A stretch of DNA of 13,946 bases. Source: Euperipatoides rowelli (lineage: Eukaryota > Onychophora > Udeonychophora > Euonychophora > Peripatopsidae). A model generated the notes under the pieces. The model saw only the letters and a list, made by a program, of their open reading frames with translations. It ran no database searches and was not told the origin of the DNA. The position numbers and the translations under genes are program-made. This document shows, in pieces, positions 9,031-13,946 of this stretch. Each line of letters starts with the position of its first letter. Positions within the stretch are counted from its first letter, which is position 1. The stretch lies in the NCBI GenBank assembly GCA_003024985.2, contig PXIH01S0054242.1; one strand, written 5' to 3'.

Positions 9031-9320
9031 CAGCAGGACTTAATGATTTTGTTGTTGTCTAAGAGAATTTCTGTTTTTACTGAAGGAGATAATAATTTTA
9101 ATTGGATTGAAATCATTAGTGAAAAAAAAGAACGGTCTACAAGAATATGAAGTGGTAACTTCTGGTACAGATAACCCTATTAAAAAGAAAAAAATTGCAG
9201 CAGGGCTTAATGACTGATGATGATTAAGATAAGTGAATTTCTGTCTTTCCAGAAGGAGATAATCCTTATAATTGAGTTCTAACCATTCATGGGAAGAAAT
9301 AATAGTTTACAGGATATGAA
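9031..9320. repeat. Direct duplication, 167-bp period
   Basis: Two diverged copies in the same orientation run from 9031 to about 9152 and from 9198 to about 9320. Shared blocks in order are CAGCAGG-CTTAATGA, GAATTTCTGT-TTT, GAAGGAGATAAT, a TAATTG stretch, CATT--TG, TACA and ATATGAA. Spacing is conserved with small indels. No coding frame or known family was recognised. It is a local tandem duplication or two adjacent copies of one dispersed repeat. Confidence 0.75.
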
Positions 9321-9484
9321 ATTTAAATTAACATTCAATTTTCCTTCAAGTTATCCATATTGTGTCAACTTTTGAAGAATTTGAATCCAAATGTTTTTTC
9401 CCAATTATTGGCTAAAATGAAAATATTTGTTTACTCTTTTTTAATGATAAAAGGTGACCTTTATTTGATGTGAGGATAGTATTA

Positions 9485-9559
9485 TTATCCATGCAGTCCA
9501 CAGATATATAGTAATAGTTTGACAATACTCCCGTTGGAACTAAAGTACTCAGCCGCCAT
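9485..9559 (-). other. Possible 5' coding segment in G+C-rich island
   Basis: On the minus strand, AAGATGGCGGCTGAG places an ATG (9559-9557) in a near-ideal Kozak context, with in-frame stops TAG TGA immediately upstream. The frame reads MAAEYFSSNGSIVKLLLYIC and four more residues before a TAA at 9485-9487. The island (about 9529-9590) is clearly richer in G+C and CpG than its surroundings. An overlapping minus-strand frame after a TTGTAG acceptor-like site reads DEYEAVVRKDGG and stops, and a + strand frame is also open, so the coding reading is ambiguous. I do not recognise the product, and no downstream exon was identified. Confidence 0.25.
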
Positions 9560-10075
9560 CTTTCCTCACTACAGCTTCGTATTCATCTGCTACAATAGAT
9601 TAAAGAACATTGATCTCAGATGCAGAATTACTTTTGCAATACAAGATTAGTCTAACTTTTTAAATGTTTAAAAACAATCCACATTTGTTATTTTTGTATT
9701 GTTTCATTTTATTAAATGTCATATTTTTAATTTTGATTAAGTTGATTTTGTTGTGATGCCCAATATGATTTTAAATAATGAAATTATTTAATAAGAGGAG
9801 TGTGCTTGTGTCAAATGAGATAAATTTAAAATGTGTGAGCTCTTAAGAAGTTTTAAAAAAGTTTAGACATTTATTATAAATAAGAGTAAAGTTCAGTTTA
9901 GTTAGATTTATAAAGTTAATAAAATGTAAAAAAAGTAAAAATATTAGGCATAAGAGTAGCGTAATATATTTTAGGAGAGATTTAAATTGACGGAGCTGGA
10001 GAACAAAACCATTTTTAAACAAATGGATTTCTTTAAGAAGAGAACTGAAAGAAAAGGCGAGACGATTCCAATTAC

Positions 10076-10283
10076 ATTAAAACTAATAATTCTTAATTTA
10101 ATATAATTACTAATGATTCTAAGCAACCATTTATATTAAAACTAATAATTTTTTAATAATATCAATCACTAATGATATAAACTTTATTTCTCTCATGGCT
10201 AATATGATCTATACTACTTTAATTACTAATGATTCAAGATTCTAACCTATTAAACTAATAATTTTTAATAATATCAATTATTA
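10076..10283. repeat. A/T-rich imperfect repeat cluster
   Basis: ATTAAA(A)CTAATAATT followed by a T-rich block and AATATCAAT or AATATAATT occurs at 10076, 10135 and 10249. A linked ATTACTAATGATTC-like block occurs near 10107, 10165 and 10220. The first two full units are about 59 bp apart. The low-complexity background makes exact boundaries uncertain. Confidence 0.65.
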
Positions 10284-11233
10284 AAGTTTATAATTCTAGT
10301 ACCACTTATGGATATTATGATTTACATCACTGAATTTATTTAACATAGGTAGAACATAATAACGTTAGGTTTTGGCAGAGGAAAACTAAATATAGCCTAC
10401 TTTTAATATTGTCGTAGCCTACATGTATTAAATGAGTTTTAATTTGAATTACTTTAAAGTTTTATAGTTTGCGGATTATAAAGTTCAAATAAAATATTGG
10501 GGAATAAAATAACAAATTAGTAGTTAATAGAATTTTTAAAAGCACGTATGAATAAAATGTTAGCAGGGCCTGGGGAGGAAAAGTAAACGGTTAATTAAAA
10601 AAAAAAAGACTGCTAAGGTGTGGCCAAGATCTAGTATAAAAATTCATGCTTGGCAAATAAAAATACGAACCAAACAATTTTTAGTACTAACATTTATTAA
10701 TAGCAATATGTTAATATAAAGTAATTCTAGACTCCAAGGCATACACCCAAAAGAAAAATTTAAATATTTCTTTCTTTCTTAAATGTACAGTATACTTTAA
10801 TATGAATGAGTTCTGAATTCAAAAACAATTTTTGAATATTGAAATAAATAATTGCTGGTTTTTTAGTACTTTGATAATTAGGCACATAACTTAAAAACAA
10901 AGCTTGAGCGAGAAATTAATAAATAGCGGGGAAGTAGGCCTAGGAGGTAGTGTGGGTAGTCATTAGAGTGCAAAATTTTCTTTAAAAAAAAAAGAGTAAA
11001 TCCCTAAGGAAGTAAGAAATAAATTTTAGTAAAAAACGATAACTGACAAAGGAAACTTACTATGGCGAAAGCATCTTAATATTTAAATTTTTCTTTTCGT
11101 TACTAAACACAATGACCATAGGATTATCTGTAAAACAACCATTTTTGACTACTAATTTCAGTATAATGGTTTAATAGGCATAATAATAAGTAAATTTATT
11201 GAATAAAGTTTCAAATCTAATTTCATAATAAAT

Positions 11234-11252
11234 CTAAGATACTGTATCTTAG
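11234..11252. repeat. 19-bp perfect palindrome
   Basis: CTAAGATAC (11234-11242) and GTATCTTAG (11244-11252) are perfect reverse complements around a single T. The surrounding sequence is unremarkable. It could be a dyad protein-binding site or chance in a long A/T-rich region. Confidence 0.8.
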
Positions 11253-12935
11253 TGTGTGATTTATATTGAGTTTTGCATTTTCAAGCATTTGCTCAATTAG
11301 TTCTATCAAATATGCACAATTATAGATTCTATTTTAAACTTAAATACATAATAACATTTTTATTCTTTATACCTTTAAAGTCCATCCCTTCTAAAAGCTA
11401 TCATTTAAGCCATTGGATTTTGTATTTGTATACATAGGGCTACTGTAAAAAAATATTAATTTGTTTTAATTTTAATTTATTGTACAAATATTTTCTAGGT
11501 ATAGTGGTATTTCCATTTTAAGTTTTATTTTCAACTTGTTTTGTTTCAATTAATTTTTTTTTTATAAAAACCGAAGATATTAAAGCCAAAAATAGACTCT
11601 TATAGAGACAGCCATTTTTTTCTATGTCTTAAGCAGTTTGAAATATTTGCGAGATATTTTAATTATTTAACTGTTTTATAGTTTACCATGATTTTTTATT
11701 TTTAACAAAATAGAAGAGAAAGTAAAATTCATGAAGCAAAAAAAATAATATTTTTATGCTTTTGGGAAAAGAAAAAGGAAGCCAGTAAATAAATGTGCAA
11801 ATTAAAATTGGAATTTTGGATGATTTTCTAAATTAAAGGTCACATAAAATGGATTTTTTTATTATATATAATTTTATTTCAAAGAAAATTAATAAAAAAA
11901 AATTCCACTTAGTTAAAAAATAAAAAAAAAAAGAAAAAAAATTAAAAATCAAATTTATAAGTTAATCCTTTTAGCTTCTCCACTTTTTGTATAATAGTGC
12001 TAAAAGTATCCACTAGGTAGGGTTGATTGCAAACAATTGATAACATAAAGAGTAAATTGAGATACAGTTAGTTCTTTGCAATTGTTAGGGAGATGGGTAT
12101 TTTTATAAATAATATACAGTATAACACAATAAACATACCGTACTATAATAATTTTGGTCTTATGTCCAAATAATTTTTTTAATACTCTATATCTTCAATG
12201 AAGAATTTACATTTTAATTTCACATCTTTAGAAATATTTAAAACTGTGGAGTGGGTAAGTTTTAGCTCTCGCCTAATATAGTGGCCTACAACAGCACTGC
12301 AGGGTGAAAGTTGCACTATGCCTAATAAAAGACAAATTATTAAAATTTACGAATTATACTAACTGCAGAATTTCAGTTTTATTAACACTTTTTGGTTTAA
12401 TTATTGATTTACGAAACTCTATTACTACGGCAGAAACTAATTACAATTCAGAATTTTTTATTTTTTTTTTAAAAAATCATGTCATGTGATCTATCACATT
12501 ATGTAAACTATTATTTTTCTGACAAATACTAGCCAACTGTACCATATGTGCTTTTGTTATAACAGGGTTATGGTCTTTATTTGATTTCACATTGTATAAC
12601 GTACTGTACTTCAATTTTGTTCTTTTAATAAACCTAATATTAATATCGGTAGGCTAAATGAAAATGTAGATTGCATAAGACAGGTCTACGATGAATAGCC
12701 TATGATTGATGGCCTACTCTACAATAAGATACTATCAATAATAAGTTGTATTTCATTATTTATCTAGTTTTCTATTACTATAGGTAAATTGTGTGAAAAA
12801 ACCACCACACAATAACGTTATGAGAATATTTGGCGATATATTACATAATCAAAATAATATTGTATTTATATCCGCCGTATACAAATAATTTTTACTTTTA
12901 GTGCATCAATTTTTTAAAGCTTCATACTGATATTC

Positions 12936-12941
12936 TTTATT
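12936..12941 (-). promoter_or_regulatory. Candidate poly(A) signal for minus-strand exon
   Basis: Read on the minus strand this is AATAAA, about 40 nt downstream of the stop codon at 12982-12984. The position suits a short 3' UTR of the candidate minus-strand exon. In such A/T-rich DNA the hexamer is common by chance, so it is supporting evidence only. Confidence 0.4.
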
Positions 12942-12981
12942 TAATTATATTTAATTAATTTATAAATATGATTATATAAAA

Positions 12982-13137
12982 TTAAATCCACCAGTCTGTG
13001 TGGGTGCGTCTCTCATGTTCATCCATAATTACGGTCCAATCAGACGATGATGCTCCGTCACTATTTTCCCCTGCCAAGGGGTCAAATTGGTAAGGATTAT
13101 TACTCTTAGAATTGTATAGTTGAAATACCTTCGTCAT
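12982..13137 (-). CDS. Unidentified minus-strand short ORF or 3'-terminal exon
   Basis: The minus strand carries an open frame ending in TAA (12982-12984). Its coding-like part reads SNNPYQFDPLAGENSDGASS, then SDWTVIMDEHERRTHTDWWI at the C-terminus. G+C is near 50% over about 12985-13090, against roughly 27% around it, and codon use and amino acid composition look natural. Two models fit. One is a terminal exon starting at 13104 after an AAG acceptor (12982-13104, phase 0). The other is a complete 51-codon ORF from an ATG at 13135-13137, possibly with a spliced 5' UTR, because a strong pyrimidine tract and AG lie just upstream. The peptide is hydrophilic, without a membrane segment. SSSDWTVI fits the LC3-interacting-region core (W-x-x-[LIV] preceded by acidic or Ser residues), an inference only. 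I do not recognise the protein family. It lies antisense to, and possibly inside, the MFSD10 transcription unit. Confidence 0.5.
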   Translation of the reverse strand: MTKVFQLYNSKSNNPYQFDPLAGENSDGASSSDWTVIMDEHERRTHTDWWI

Positions 13138-13516
13138 CCATAATGAGTTAAATTAAGTAGTCTAGTTATTAAAAAAAAATAAACAGAAAGATATGAACTT
13201 GACTGATATGTGTCTTATGTTGCTTGCTTCTATGCTATGAAAGATTGCTCATATTGTGTGCTACTATTTGCTTGTAATGACAACACAAAATACTCTCAGA
13301 CCCAATAGATTGTTTATATGATTTCTGACCTATGTAGAAATATTTATTAAATTTCATTTTTAAATACGGTACGGTAGCTTTTTTTTTTTTTTTTTTTTAG
13401 CCAAGTGGAAATTTTTTTAGTAATAATTAGATTTCTTTGAAATAAAATCATAAAAAAAAAAATGGCGTAGTTGTTTTTAATTTCCCATAATTACTAGCAA
13501 AATAATGTCCTCGTAT
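13138..13516. other. A/T-rich non-coding stretch
   Basis: This holds a T-run of about 20 at 13379-13398 and shorter A-runs, with a TACGGTACGGTA repeat at about 13364. On the minus strand the segment just above 13140 has a pyrimidine-rich tract and AG that could serve the minus-strand exon. No upstream coding exon was recognised. Confidence 0.55.
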
Positions 13517-13567
13517 GCAAGACCTCACAGATTTGCAAGACCTCACAGGTAATGCAAGACCTCACAG
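13517..13567. repeat. Threefold GCAAGACCTCACAG repeat
   Basis: The 14-bp core GCAAGACCTCACAG occurs exactly three times, at 13517, 13535 and 13554 (periods 18 and 19 bp). The last two copies are followed by GTAAT. The spacing between cores is only 4-5 bp, so this is a short minisatellite and not a spacer-bearing array. Exact identity of the three cores indicates recent amplification. Confidence 0.9.
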
Positions 13568-13814
13568 GTAATTGATCTTTTTTTTTTTAGTCTATACATT
13601 GAGATATTACAGTAATATTTCAATGAGTAACAGCAATAGTCTACAATAAGTTATTTATTTCATTTATAGGCTATATTTTCAAATTACTTTTTACTTTATT
13701 GAATTTATTGTGGTTTTTAAAAGATTCTGTATTTTTACAATCTTTAAATTTTTGTCTGTAAATAGTAAAAGGCAAAAGATTTATGTGTTTGAAGAAGATC
13801 TATTGCAGAATTGA

Positions 13815-13946
13815 TTAGGGTTAGACCGATGGCAAAAAGTCACCGATGGTCCGATGCCGATTTTTTGCCGATTGTTTCATTTAGCTTTTCACCGATGCCG
13901 ATTGCCAATGACATATTTTGAGGTTGCCATCGGCCGATGCCGATGG
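13815..13946. mobile_element. Left end of CCGAT-rich repeat element, cut by window edge
   Basis: From TTAGGGTTAGACCGATGG near 13816 to the right edge, CCGAT occurs nine times (13826, 13843, 13851, 13857, 13868, 13892, 13898, 13934, 13940), plus one inverted ATCGG at 13929. Most lie in (G)CCGAT(G/T) contexts. The abrupt change in composition at about 13815 marks a boundary. Terminal regions rich in CCGATGCCGAT-like subrepeats are known from hAT-type non-autonomous elements in animals. Here only one end is visible, so the class is an inference. Confidence 0.5.

Larger units (their letters stand above)
9600..12935. other. Long A/T-rich stretch without recognised genes
   Basis: Apart from the repeats listed separately, I see only A/T-rich sequence with many short homopolymers. 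A minor G+C-richer patch at about 10561-10590 and a G-rich one at about 10926-10960 contain no coding frame. The + frame at 12304-12489 begins with GTG and is A/T-driven, so it is not accepted. No continuation of the MFSD10 transporter was found on the + strand. Confidence 0.6.

Noticed and set aside
12304-12489. 61-residue + frame.
   Set aside because: It starts at GTG in eukaryotic-type DNA, ends in a poly-T stretch and has no motif.
13517-13567. Three identical short repeats considered as a CRISPR array.
   Set aside because: Repeats are 14 bp with 4-5 bp between them, far too short for spacers, and the DNA is eukaryotic.

Overview
The window is A+T-rich metazoan DNA (roughly 70-75% A+T by eye). 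It has no prokaryotic gene organisation: no long ORFs and no operons. The signals that can be supported are short GT-AG spliced exons on the + strand, degraded transposable elements, simple and tandem repeats, and a few small islands of higher G+C. Long introns, a hAT-type non-autonomous transposon, a non-LTR retrotransposon fragment and frequent A/T homopolymers suggest an invertebrate animal. The sequence alone does not fix the phylum.

The one gene that can be recognised is a spliced MFSD10 (TETRAN/rtet) ortholog, a major facilitator superfamily membrane transporter. Four consecutive exons (4022-4077, 5405-5457, 6203-6293, 8031-8078) join in frame with canonical splice sites. They encode about 83 residues covering roughly transmembrane helices 8 to 10. 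The N-terminal half should lie upstream, and the last conserved block (the KGT..G..RSLGALAR region) downstream. I found neither in the window, so the intron after 8078 would have to exceed 5.8 kb, or the locus is rearranged.

Region by region: 1-846 is A/T-rich with no gene. 847-2040 is a complete non-autonomous hAT element with a perfect 8-bp target-site duplication, and it contains a threefold 17-bp CCAAT-box repeat. 2041-4021 is upstream or intronic DNA with one strong inverted repeat. The first visible MFSD10 intron holds GCTAC/AGCTTTT repeats and a dead reverse transcriptase fragment (4366-4980), followed by poly-C tracts. The other introns are mostly empty.

The 8.1-13.9 kb part contains a nested inverted repeat (8809-8980), a tandem ~167-bp-period duplication (9031-9320), a small G+C-rich island with a Kozak-like ATG on the minus strand (9485-9600) and an A/T-rich repeat cluster (10076-10283). 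It also holds a likely minus-strand coding exon with stop codon and poly(A) signal (12936-13137), a threefold 18/19-bp repeat (13517-13567), and the start of a CCGAT-rich element that runs off the right edge.

The most worthwhile leads are the unidentified minus-strand terminal exon near 13.0 kb, whose peptide is clearly coding-like and carries an LC3-interacting-region-like motif, and the missing 3' part of MFSD10. No new multi-gene system could be supported.
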